From: Nematopogon swammerdamellus
Taxonomy: Eukaryota; Arthropoda; Insecta; Lepidoptera; Adelidae
Length of the DNA: 64,000 nucleotides
Direction of reading: 5' to 3'
NCBI GenBank assembly: GCA_946902875.1
Contig: OX336337.1
Span: forward strand, 2,170,001 to 2,234,000
Part shown: positions 42,750 to 51,797 of the stretch, one piece after another
Layout: each line of letters begins with the position of its first letter
Numbering within the stretch: position 1 is the first letter of the stretch
Notes under the pieces: generated by a model
The model's database searches: none
What the model saw: only the letters and a program-made list of their open reading frames with translations
What the model was told of the DNA's origin: nothing
Program-made: the position numbers and the translations under genes

Positions 42750-43020
42750 TTTCTATTGTAAGCTCGACATATGGCGCCGAGGCACCCATGAGGTGTCTGA
42801 CGGCGCCCATAGACATTCGGTCGTATCCGGGGGTTGCGAATGCCATGCCGGCCTGACAGGTGCCCATTCACGCCCCTCTTGAAGGGCCCAAGACTATACT
42901 TGGAGGAAAATACGTGGGCAGGGAGAGCGTTCCAGAGTTTATCAGTTCTGTGGAGGAAAGATCTGCAGAACCGATTGGTACGCATCCGTGGTAAGTCCAG
43001 CGTGGTATGTTTCCTTCACA
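42750..43020 (-). pseudogene. LINE E, best RT C-terminal end
   Basis: The - strand gives RTNRFCRSFLHRTDKLWNAL, then PAHVFSSKYSLGPFKRGVNG and HLSGRHGIRNPRIRPNVYGR. This is the clearest Jockey/CR1-like RT terminus in the window. It is 5'-truncated near 43020. It lies just beyond another E fragment in the same orientation. Confidence 0.85.
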
Positions 43021-43199
43021 AAATATTTGCAGCTAGTATGGAGAGTATATCTATGTCGATGCATTTTACTTTTTTGTTTCAATTCGTAGTTTTGAAATTA
43101 ACAACATCAAAAAAGAATTTTCGCTAACTCAATTATATGCGAGCAACCTACTCCAACCTGAAAAAAAAAGCCTGTTACTATCTTGCTTGTACTAAGTGT

Positions 43200-43526
43200 A
43201 CAAGTTTGTACCGTGTGGGGCCGGTACTTTAAAAGAATAGCCCCACTGCATCTCTCCCCGTGTATGTTGTCTAAGGGATATGACTCCCTTCTTATATTAC
43301 TAGGTGGTAGGGTTTAACCCGCCCGGGTTGGTACCACCGCACTGAATGAAAGGACGGTCGAAACGGCTATGTAAATAGTTTGTGTTTTCCGTCCAGTTCA
43401 GTGTAGCCGGCACGACCGAAGGGAAGCACTGACGTGGCACCAAGTTCACCCGGTGTTATGGGCTGACATCACGGATGTTGCAGGGGATGTAGCCAACCGT
43501 GTCAGTTTCCATAAAAAAAAAAAAAA
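43200..43526 (+). mobile_element. SINE A', full-length
   Basis: A clean reference copy of the A' arrangement. The G head is at 43205-43262 (taccgtgtggggccggtact, ctgcatctctccccgtg). It joins at taagggatatgactcccttc to the SINE A body, tail and 15-A end. No 5S-like core is present. Confidence 0.92.
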
Positions 43527-44104
43527 AGTGGAATTTGCACCGTGTGCTTGCTCACCATGTACATGGGGCCTTAGGGTGCATCTATTAGTTTTCGGTGAAA
43601 TCGTTCTCGGCGACAGATGAACTAGTTAATAATTCAGCTTAGAAAAATATTGTTCACTTTGATAAGTTCAAGGAGGAGTAATGCATAATTCAGGAATACT
43701 TTTGTGGAATTACGTAGAGAAAATGCGGTTCGATATTTTTGATCTTATTATGCTAAATTTATTCTTACAAAGTTTCAACAGAGTCAGATATCAAAGTCTT
43801 TGAGAAAAACATTTCCATAGTTAATTCTTTCTTGAAAATTTTCCATAATAATTATGCGGTATTTGCCCTTTGTTCTATGTTGATATGTTGAATTGCCCGC
43901 CCAAGTGCATCTCGGGAGAGGCGATAGATGTGTGGTGATGTATGCCTCTTCTTAACTAATTGTTTCATCATAATTTTCCTGTTGATTGAGTCTTCTAAAT
44001 ATCCAGTCATTTTGTTAAAATTTTCGTAGTTTGTATTGCAGCTTGTTTTGGTAAGACTTGTATTTTTATATCTGCATCCAAAAAAAAAAAATTATATATA
44101 AGTA
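43527..44104. other. A+T-rich DNA, no gene seen
   Basis: No recognised repeat or frame. Confidence 0.4.
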
Positions 44105-44106
44105 TA

Positions 44107-44500
44107 CAGGATGTCCCAAAACTCAACGTCAAACGGGAACCAGGGAGTAGGCCAGTTTATGACTACCCAGGGAAAAATAAAAAAAAATCGAAGTCATTTG
44201 TTTTTTATGATATGAGCATTTTTTGAGAAACGTTGATAATTGACATTTTTAGGTACTACGACTACAAATTTGCAAATATAATTGTTAAAACAAAATTATT
44301 GGTAGCCCAAATAACTCTGTTATTGATCAGTATCCCAAACAAAACCAGAATGCCTGTAGTTTTACCAAAAAAAATATTAATTAAATTTTTTTTCAAAAAA
44401 AATAAATGATTCCGATTTTTTTTTTCTTATTTTTCCCTGGGTAGTCATAAACTGGCCTACTCCCTGGTTCCCGCTTGACGTTGAGTTTTGGGACACGTTG
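44107..44500. mobile_element. TIR element with TA target duplication
   Basis: The ~85-bp terminal inverted repeats (caggatgtcccaaaactcaa at left) match with few differences. TA lies outside each end (44105-44106, 44501-44502). The TA duplication and CA start suggest a Tc1/mariner-type MITE. The A+T-rich interior has no transposase. Confidence 0.87.
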
Positions 44501-44780
44501 TATATATATTTGTACCATGAGTCTATTTCAATTTCTGCAAAATGTCTGTCCACTGAAACAAGGCGGCACGGACTAAAGCTAGGGATTAGGCCAGTTCCGC
44601 AGTTCCGGCGAAATGAACGAGTGAGATGGCACTAAATAATGAAACAATGGACACTAAAGAGCACTCGGGGCTTATACGGTGAGGCTACAAGCTCTGTTTG
44701 CCTATGCTAGCTCGTACTTCCATGCACCGAGGGTACAATATTATTTGCAAGTAATATTATGGGATTTCAAATTTCAACCG

Positions 44781-45112
44781 TACCGTGTGGGGCCGGTACT
44801 TAAAAAGAATAGCCCCACTGCATCTCTCCCCGTGCATGTCGTAAGAGGTGACTAAGGGATAAGGACAAGATACTGCGCTAAAGGGCGACAGGCTAGCCAC
44901 TTCTCACCTTGGCGCAGTCCTTCCACCTAGTCATGCAGCAGGTGGGTTCTTCGTGTCTTACTTGCTGCTTGATAGTTGTCTTGTCCGTATACTGTGCTAA
45001 ACGTGGTGGTCGGTGTTGTGCTGTAATTTACCAGAGTCCTTATAGCACAACACCGATTACTCTGCTTACCCTGATTGTCGGGATACAGCGTGTGTTATGT
45101 ATGTATGTATGT
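44781..45112 (+). mobile_element. Repeat G, full-length reference
   Basis: Head taccgtgtggggccggtact, body ggacaagatactgcgctaaa, cttacttgctgcttgatag, a stem-loop (cggtgttgtgctg with tagcacaacaccg), ccctgattgtcgggatacag, and a final (gtat)n run. The stem-loop and terminal microsatellite suggest a LINE 3' region recognised by its own enzyme. That is inference. Confidence 0.88.
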
Positions 45113-45136
45113 AAATTTCAAATACAAAATTTTATT

Positions 45137-45423
45137 TTCAATCGACTTCCAAAACGGAGGAGGTTCTCAATTCGTCTGTATTTTTTTTGTGTCTATGTTA
45201 CTCGATTTTAACGCCAATTCTCAACCGATTTTAATGATTCTTTTTTTCATGAGTAGAGTATATCCCAAAGTTGGTCCTTCTATAAATTTTATGAAAGAAT
45301 ACCACCCCTAAGGGTGGGAACACTTTCACAGTAAGGAATTTTTCAATCACTCGCTTCCCGTCAACCGATTTTAATATAATGTGATATTATTAAAAAGAGT
45401 GAAATAATTTATTTGAATTATGA
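45137..45423 (+). mobile_element. Repeat L, near full-length
   Basis: It starts caatcgacttccaaaacgga, then ctcaattcgtctgta, tctatgttactcgatttt, a ccacccctaagggtggg palindrome and cttcccgtcaaccgatttta. Related copies: 47085 (inverted), 49494 (part) and the ends of the composite unit. A SINE B follows directly. Confidence 0.75.
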
Positions 45424-45990
45424 TTTAAGCGGCGGGTGGCCAAGTGGTTTGGGCATCGGTTTCTCCTGCGAGAGGTCCGCGGTTCGAATCCTGTCGGCGT
45501 GTACCAATGAGTTTTTTCTGACGAAAAAAATTACGTGCATGCCTACACCTGCTGCTTCACCGTTCGAAACTGGTGTAAAACTGTAGGTCCCTTCCCTTAG
45601 TAGGGCTGGACTTAAATACAGCGCTGATTCTAATGAAATATTCACTAGATTCAGCACAGGCTGTGTCCAGTCCTTTTTTTCTCTTCTCTTCATAGCTATA
45701 GTTATCTAGTCTAGGTGTTGTTGGTACTTACATTTTAAGTGAAAAATAAATATTTCTTATTCTTATTCCCTTGCCCCTTACTAGATTAGGCTCAAATTGT
45801 AGCCGACTGGATCGGTACCACCGTACTGGATGTAAGATGGCCGCATAGCAGCCTCGGTTGTGTTCTCCTCTAGTCCAGTATAGCCAGCAATCCAGGGAAG
45901 TCTCCGGTATACCTTCTCGGAGGTGATATTGGCTGGTCGGAGCATGCGCTTTGGCCCTTCCGACTCAGCCACCCATACCGGATTACATAA
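45424..45990 (+). mobile_element. SINE B interrupted by a 167-bp insert
   Basis: The head (aagcggcgggtggccaagtg) is at 45427. The body is broken at 45598 and resumes at 45766, then runs to poly(A). Removing the insert and one TTCCCTT restores the SINE B consensus. Confidence 0.9.
45599..45765 (+). mobile_element. Retro-type insert with 7-bp target duplication
   Basis: It is flanked by TTCCCTT on both sides (45592-45598 and 45766-45772). It begins agtagggctggacttaaata and ends gtgaaaaataaatatttctt then attctta, with an AATAAA near its end. It looks like a truncated retroelement 3' end; no other copy is in the window. Confidence 0.75.
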
Positions 45991-46089
45991 AAAAAAACCT
46001 GTAATATACTTTAAATTACTGTAAAATGTTTTGGAGAAACAAAGTATTTCTATCTATCTATCTATCGCTCTAGTATTGTGTTTGTAGAT

Positions 46090-46290
46090 TATAAGCTTCA
46101 CTTCCTGAACATCGCGCGACCCGCCTCCGACCCCCGCGCTCCCCTTTGTCTCCCGGATAATGAGACGCGACGCGGAATTCCCGCTCTGGCCGTGAGCGGG
46201 ACACAAAAGATGTCACCAGCCGGAAATCCGATGTGGGGGCTTTTGTGCGACTCGCAGAGAGCCATAATTAGGAACATGACAGTGTACACA
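46090..46290. other. GC-rich unique block
   Basis: Single-copy in the window, CpG-rich (gcgacccgcctccgaccccc, gagacgcgacgcggaattcc). Both strands are open here over ~60 codons without splice support. It could be an exon or regulatory DNA. No function is assigned. Confidence 0.35.
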
Positions 46291-46308
46291 CAAAATACCT
46301 TTATTTTT

Positions 46309-46650
46309 TAATGGAAACTGACGGGGTTTGCTACATCACCTACTACATCCGTGATGTCAGCCCATTACACTTTGGTGAACTAGGTGCCGTGTCAGTGCTT
46401 TCCTTCGGTCGTGCCGGCTACACTGAACTGGACGGAATACACGAACTATTTAAATAGCCGTTTCAAGCGACCTTTCATTCAGTGCGGTGGTATCAACCCG
46501 GGCGGGATTCACTCTAGCACCTACTAAGGTAAGAAAGTAAGTACGGTCAGCCTCCAGCGCGGTCGAGCGGTCACCTATCCAAGTACTGACCGCGCTCAGG
46601 GTTGCTTAACCACAGTCGACTGACCGCACCACTGAGATACTGAGGCTGAC
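46309..46650 (-). mobile_element. SINE A
   Basis: Head gtcagcctcagtatctcagt at 46650 and tail near 46315, with moderate divergence. A gap covers the gggacctacagttttacg part of the body. Confidence 0.88.
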
Positions 46651-46666
46651 AGTTGTTATGTTTCTT

Positions 46667-46975
46667 TTTTATGGAACCTCACACGATTGGCTACATCACC
46701 TACAACATCCGTGATGTCAGCCCATAACACAGGGTGAAGTAGGTGCCATGTCAGTGCTTCCCTTCATTTCATGTCGGCTACACTAAACTGGACGGAAAAC
46801 ACGAACTATTTACATAGCCGTTTCGACCGACGTTTCGTACAGTGCGGTGGTACCAACCCGGCCGGGATAAACCCTACCACCTAGTAAGGTAAGCAGGGAA
46901 GGGACCTACAGTTTAACGTGGAATCCGAACCACGGTCAGCCTCCAACGGTCGAGCGGTCACCCATCCAATCCATC
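46667..46975 (-). mobile_element. SINE A, head-truncated
   Basis: It is a tail-to-core copy that stops inside the 5S-like core (cacccatccaatccatcca). It is in the same orientation as, and 17 bp from, the preceding copy. Confidence 0.85.
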
Positions 46976-47084
46976 CAAAATGTATGACAGATGTGATCGA
47001 ATCCAGTTAGACATTTTATTTGATTCGAGTGATTGTGCCTAAAAGTTCAATATAAGAGCAGACACAGCCAATAATACCACTTCG

Positions 47085-47405
47085 GTTTGAAGTCGGTTCA
47101 ATGAAAAACACTTTTTTTTATTTCAATCTTTTTAGTAATATCACATAATATTAAAATCGGTTGACGGGAAGTGGGTCATTGAAAAATTCCTTAGTGTCAA
47201 AGTGTTCATCCCCTAATTTTCCACCCTTAAGGGTGGTATTCTTTCATAAAATTTATGAAAGGACCACCCCTGAGATATACCATACTCATGAAAAAAATAA
47301 TTATTAATATCCGTCGAGAATTGGCGGAGAAATAGAGTAATAAAGATGCAAAAAAAAACAGATGAAGTGAGAAGGAAGTTCTTTTTTGGAAGTCTGTTGA
47401 AAAAT
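47085..47405 (-). mobile_element. Repeat L, inverted copy
   Basis: The + strand shows aaaatcggttgacgggaag, the ccacccttaagggtgg palindrome, tggcggagaaatagagtaa and finally ttttttggaagtctgttga. It matches 45137-45423 in reverse over its length. Confidence 0.75.
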
Positions 47406-47407
47406 GT

Positions 47408-47450
47408 GCTCATGACTAGTCATGCATGACTAGTGAAAGCAACTGTAACT
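47408..47450 (-). mobile_element. Single end of the 50870-type MITE
   Basis: tgctcatgactagtcatgca then gactagtgaaagcaactg matches the terminal repeat with a short internal duplication of catgactagt. It is followed by TA. Confidence 0.6.
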
Positions 47451-47555
47451 GTCTGCGATCAGGCTTGGTGAGTGCATCCTCCATCGAAGACACCTCGATT
47501 TATTCAGCTGGGGTATTGGACTTCTGGTCCCAACTCCAGATGTCTTGTCTCTTGA

Positions 47556-47921
47556 CCCTTTTCTCATTCGGGAGTAGTAGTACTAGTAAGCTGTCCTGCA
47601 AAGCTGGTTGGGGTGTTTTATGAGCCAATGGTGATGACTGATGATGCCTTGGTAAAAGAAGCTATTTCTACGCAGATGGTTAGCATTTCGAGGAGCGATA
47701 CTACAAGTAAATACAAAAAGGTGGGTACTAGTATAATTCAAGTACGTTTGGAAGGAGGCACTGATAATAAAGTAAACCCCAAAAACCTATGCTATCCAAG
47801 TAAAACTAGTCTATCCAAGTTTATTCGTAGGCTCACGAGCAGTTTTCGCCGCGACAAAATCCCAGCTTTCTCGTATTTCAGCTATGAATGGCTCCTCGAA
47901 AACCTGAAACAGGCCCATTAG
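47556..47921 (+). CDS. Open stretch of unknown nature, possible last exon or relic
   Basis: The frame is open from 47556 to a TAG at 47921 and encodes VFYEPMVMTDDALVKEAIST then QMVSISRSDTTSKYK and, near the end, SKFIRRLTSSFRRDKIPAFS and YEWLLENLKQ. The composition is more protein-like than most chance frames here, and the region is unique in the window. There is no clear start, no convincing splice acceptor and no family I recognise. It may be a terminal exon, a dead gene or chance. Confidence 0.25.
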   Translation, partial: PFSHSGVVVLVSCPAKLVGVFYEPMVMTDDALVKEAISTQMVSISRSDTTSKYKKVGTSIIQVRLEGGTDNKVNPKNLCYPSKTSLSKFIRRLTSSFRRDKIPAFSYFSYEWLLENLKQAH

Positions 47922-48240
47922 GAGGTTGAAATCGTCCGCGAGCCGGCAGGAGAGGCTTAATCTCGCCCAGACGGAGGCTTCAGCGGACGGGCGACCGGAA
48001 AAAAGGGAAGGAACAGACGGAAAGACTTCCGGAGTCAGTGGCGCGCACTTACACCGTTATAATGGGCCGGATGAAAGATTTTATGTGGTCCGGCCTCTAA
48101 TACTGCGATGAAGGGAGCGGTGTTTATAATATGCGAATTGTGTTGAAAGTGCTATTGTTATTTTCATAAAAATATATTTTGTTTTAACTGTACTGATTTA
48201 ACATTATACTTATCTAAAATGTTACTAATTTGTCTTATTT
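47922..48240. other. GC-richer then A+T-rich DNA, no gene seen
   Basis: 47930-48115 is GC-richer (gaaggaacagacggaaagac, gcgaccggaaaaaagg). If the 47556 frame is real, this would be its 3' UTR. Confidence 0.3.
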
Positions 48241-48312
48241 TAAGGGAAGAGACCTACAGTTTACACCGGCTCCGAACGGTGAAGCAACAGGTGTAGGTGT
48301 GCGTGCCGTTTG
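48241..48312 (-). mobile_element. SINE B, short internal fragment
   Basis: gggaagagacctacagttta then gctccgaacggtgaagcaac and aggtgtaggtgtgcgtgcc only. Confidence 0.65.
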
Positions 48313-48789
48313 GACCACAAGCATCTGCCCCCAGCAACTTGGTCTTGTCTTGGCCTACCAGCACGCAATGACCCTCACTCACGCGGACCACTAGGTATCA
48401 CACACAAGGTCTTATTCTGTAACTCGATTTTGAAGCCACCTAATCTTAAAAGAGGAAATAGCATTATATTATGAAGTTTCCCTCGATAAGGCACCGATAA
48501 GATAGATGATCAACAACAACAAAGTGACACCTTGATAAGGAAAATACCAACTCAAGCGATCAATCCAAATTTTATTGTCGAAAAATTCATGGTGTTTAAA
48601 ATTTTTCGAACTGGCCCGATACTCTTTCAGCATAGCAATATTCATAGATGAGTGTATCAACAACTGTAGAATTTGGTAGGGTAGCTAAAGATTAGGCAAT
48701 TATATTATTCAGATCCATTAAAAATTTTTACATACAGCAGTGTAGCTTCCATAAACCAAGTGATCCGCTGGTGGGTAGGGGAGCATTTC
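48313..48789. other. No gene or clear repeat seen
   Basis: A+T-rich, unique-looking. Confidence 0.4.
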
Positions 48790-48905
48790 TTATTGAAAGC
48801 GCGACATGTGGCGCCAATAGGTGTCTAATGACGCCCATGGACATTCGGTCGTATGCGGGGGTTGTCGATGCCATGCCGGTCTGTCTGACAGGTGCCTATT
48901 CACGG
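48790..48905 (-). mobile_element. LINE E, terminal fragment
   Basis: ttgaaagcgcgacatgtggc through catgccggtctg, matching the E end with a short loss near gcgccaataggtg. Confidence 0.7.
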
Positions 48906-49268
48906 ATTCCGGTAAAAAGTTACTCTGGGTTACGTTATGCTAGCATGTACTACGTGGCACTGACCGCGCACAGAAGACACATAATTATGTCCGCAATAAG
49001 TTAATGTTCGGGGATCGGAATAACAAGAAAATAAGAAGAAAATAAACTAGTGGTCCCACCCATCGTTGGGATCAAGCAAGGTAAAAGCCACGGTGCAAGT
49101 GCACGAAGCAGGGAGTCAAAAGACTCAAAAATTTTACTTCAAAATTAGAAATATCTTTATGAAAAAAAAAAAAAAAATACCTGGGCACATATAAAACATA
49201 GTAATATCAACTGCGCTATTCCTGGGACAGCAGCTGTCTAGCAGACAATAATACATTTTGCTAACTTA

Positions 49269-49420
49269 GGCCCACTTGCACCAACACAAATTTAATATAT
49301 AAACCAGTTTAACTCGCTAAACCAGTTTAAGCTAGCACCCGTTGAATGATTGAATGTGGGAACCGCGTTTAAATCCATAACTCGCTACTTAACTTTAAAC
49401 TCGTGTTGGTGCAAGTGGCG
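49269..49420. mobile_element. Small MITE, same family as 61741
   Basis: The ends ggcccacttgcaccaacac and gtgttggtgcaagtggc are inverted repeats. The interior (aaaccagtttaactcgctaa, gaaccgcgtttaaatccata) is almost the same as 61741-61888. TTA lies at the left edge; the right edge is cta, so the duplication is imperfect here. Confidence 0.85.
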
Positions 49421-49464
49421 CTACTGTGTACCTACGCAATTTTATGTTAATTTTAGCGTATGCC

Positions 49465-49609
49465 TAAGCGGCGGGTGGCCGAGTGGTTTGGGCAAGGGTG
49501 GGAACACTTTCACAGTAAGGAATTTTTCAATCACCCACTTCCCGTCAACCGATTTTAATATAATGTGATATTATTAAAAAGAGTGAAATAATTTATTTGA
49601 ATTATGATT
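49465..49609 (+). mobile_element. SINE B head stub joined to a repeat L segment
   Basis: The first ~28 bases of SINE B (aagcggcgggtggccgagtg, gtttgggc) are joined abruptly to aagggtgggaacactttcac of repeat L. L then runs into a second, full SINE B head. The L-to-SINE junction matches 45308-45470. Confidence 0.8.
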
Positions 49610-50010
49610 TAAGCGGCGGGTGGCCAAGTGGTTTGGGCATCGGCTTCTCATGCGGGAGGTCCTAGGTTCGAATCCGGTCGGCGTGTACCAATGAGTTTTT
49701 TCTGACGAAAAAATTTACGTGCATACCTACACCCGCTGCTTCACCGTTCGGAACCGGTGTAAAACTGTAGGCCCCTTCCCTTGCCCCTTACTAGGTGGTA
49801 GGCTCAAATTGTAGCCGACTGGGTTGGTACCACCGTACTGGATGTAAGATGGCCGCAAGCAACCTCGGTTGTGTTCTCCTCTAGTCCAGTATAGCCAGCA
49901 ATCCAGGGAAGTATCCGGTATGGCACCTACCTTCTCGGAGGTGATATTGGCTGGTTAGAGCATGTGCTTTGGCCCCTCCGACTCAGCCACCCATACCGGA
50001 TTACATAAAA
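49610..50010 (+). mobile_element. SINE B, full-length reference
   Basis: Head gcggcgggtggccaagtggt, B box aggttcgaatcc, body, ccgactcagccacccatacc, ggattacat and a 10-A end. This is the cleanest copy in the window. Confidence 0.93.
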
Positions 50011-50869
50011 AAAAAATTCCTTATGTATGCACGTACCTACATGTGGCGTGGTGAGTGAGACGAAAATAAATAAAATCAAAGAAAGAGTGTTTTGGAATCT
50101 GTTGTAATGAAGATGTGTTGGTGCTTGTGCTGTGTTGGAACAGAACTAGACGTCTATGGGATTGTGACTAAAATGGGACCTCGAGGTTTCTCTGTATTTT
50201 TAGAATTTTTTAGGTGTGTATGTTCTTACTTAGGCTAAAATTATTAGTCCCTTGCCATGGCTACGCTACCCAGAAAGTGATGGTACCTAAGACGGAAATG
50301 AATAAATGAAATGAAATGAAATATGGACGCTCCCTGGCAGTCAAATCATCACTATAAAGTATTACCATTGTCAGTTTTTTTAGGGGAAATAATATTTTCC
50401 TGTGTAGTCTGCATTGACTGTCTGTCGTCTGTAATTTTGGAAAGTCTAAAAGTTATGCTATTTTATTCCTTATCTTATTTCACACTAGCTTTTTCCCACG
50501 ACTTCGCTCGCATAGCCTATGTCCATCCTGAAGGTTCATTCTAAATATCGGTCAAACAATTTTTAAAATCGAATGAATATTTTCGGACATTACCTCCTAC
50601 ATCCAAACTTAAAAACCGACAAAGTTAACCTCTTTTTAAGATTAGTGTAGAAGTGTAGATGTAGTATCTGGATCGATGTAAAAAATGTGAGAATGAACAC
50701 GCTGTAGAAAGTAAAAGATTACAATATTACTTGTCTTTATCTCGGAGTGGTTTCATCTCAGCTTCTTATGAATTATGTAACTATATAAAGACAATGAAAT
50801 TTTGGCCAGAAGGACATTATGTAACTTACACGACGATGGCTAGACTAACAGGAATACTGAGGTATAGTA
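50011..50869. other. Mostly A+T-rich DNA with retroelement scraps
   Basis: Around 50225-50315 tgatggtacctaagacgg then (aaatg)n looks like a LINE 3' tail. At ~50485-50520 agctttttcccacgacttcg is a diverged end of the 26565-type repeat. No gene is supported. Confidence 0.4.
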
Positions 50870-51066
50870 CAGTTGCTTTCACGAGTCATGAGCACACTTA
50901 TCATTGGTCGGATTGACGGCGCCGACGCTTCAAGCGATTGGTTCGTCAGTCAGCGTCAGTCGACGCTCGTCGCCTATTGGGATCACACGCGTCGTTCGAC
51001 TACTATACACTTGCGTGTAATGTTAGTCCACTGTCCATCTTTGCTCATGACTCGTGAAAGCAACTA
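50870..51066. mobile_element. Tc1/mariner-like MITE, intact
   Basis: The terminal inverted repeats (cagttgctttcacgagtcat at left) pair with those at 51042-51066, with one mismatch at the outermost base. TA lies outside each end (50868-50869, 51067-51068). Its 197 bp contain gattggttcgtcagtcagcg, as in the 37692 copy. It is non-coding. Confidence 0.88.
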
Positions 51067-51797
51067 TAATTATTATCATTATCTTAACTATCACTTAAGT
51101 AAATTTTATCATTATCTTTCGCTCTCATTATCATCATCTATTTCTTCCATTTAAAGCTTCATCATGCCAATTTATAGACCTACGATTGTAGACGAATTTG
51201 CCCATTCTTACGTTTCTAGCATTTCAGCTAACGTTTGGTTAATGTTTGTTTGGCTCAATATTCAAGATCACAGCGAAATTTGAATTCCTTAAGCAATTAC
51301 TCCTAGTCAGCAACAGTATCTTGATAGTTTAATTCTAAATTGGCTGAGGAACAATTTAAAGATATCTAAGCTTGAAATCATTTTTTTACAATGATCTATT
51401 CTCCCCTAAATAACGACCCTGCTTCCCATACACAGAAAATCCTAGCTTCGCAAACAGGACTCCAGGAAAAAATACGGCCTTCCATAAAAATAATATAATG
51501 TTAGGTACTAATATTACTAATTATAACTATTTTTGTGTTAGAACTAATTATACGTATTGAATTTTCGGCTTTATTTATGTTTTGGATTAATAAATGAATA
51601 AATAGATAAATATAAGTACGTAGTCGTTAAGTGACTTCAACAGCATCAAGAGAATAATCTTCACCAATATGACGTAGCCCATCAAGATAATATAGTTGGC
51701 AGAACTTCAAAAGCTCATAACTTGTCTGACCGACTACACGTTGCTAGATTTCCTCTAAATTTTTTTCTATTTAAATATGACATTCTGTATGTTCCAG
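51067..51797. other. Intergenic or upstream region of the hydrolase gene
   Basis: No repeat and no clear first exon found. If the signal peptide starts upstream of 51798, its short exon and the promoter must lie here or further left. The stretch just before 51798 has a polypyrimidine run and ends in AG, as expected of an acceptor. Confidence 0.4.

Noticed and set aside
44107..44500. Solo LTR
   Set aside because: The ends are inverted and not direct, and TA flanks both sides, so a DNA-type element fits better.
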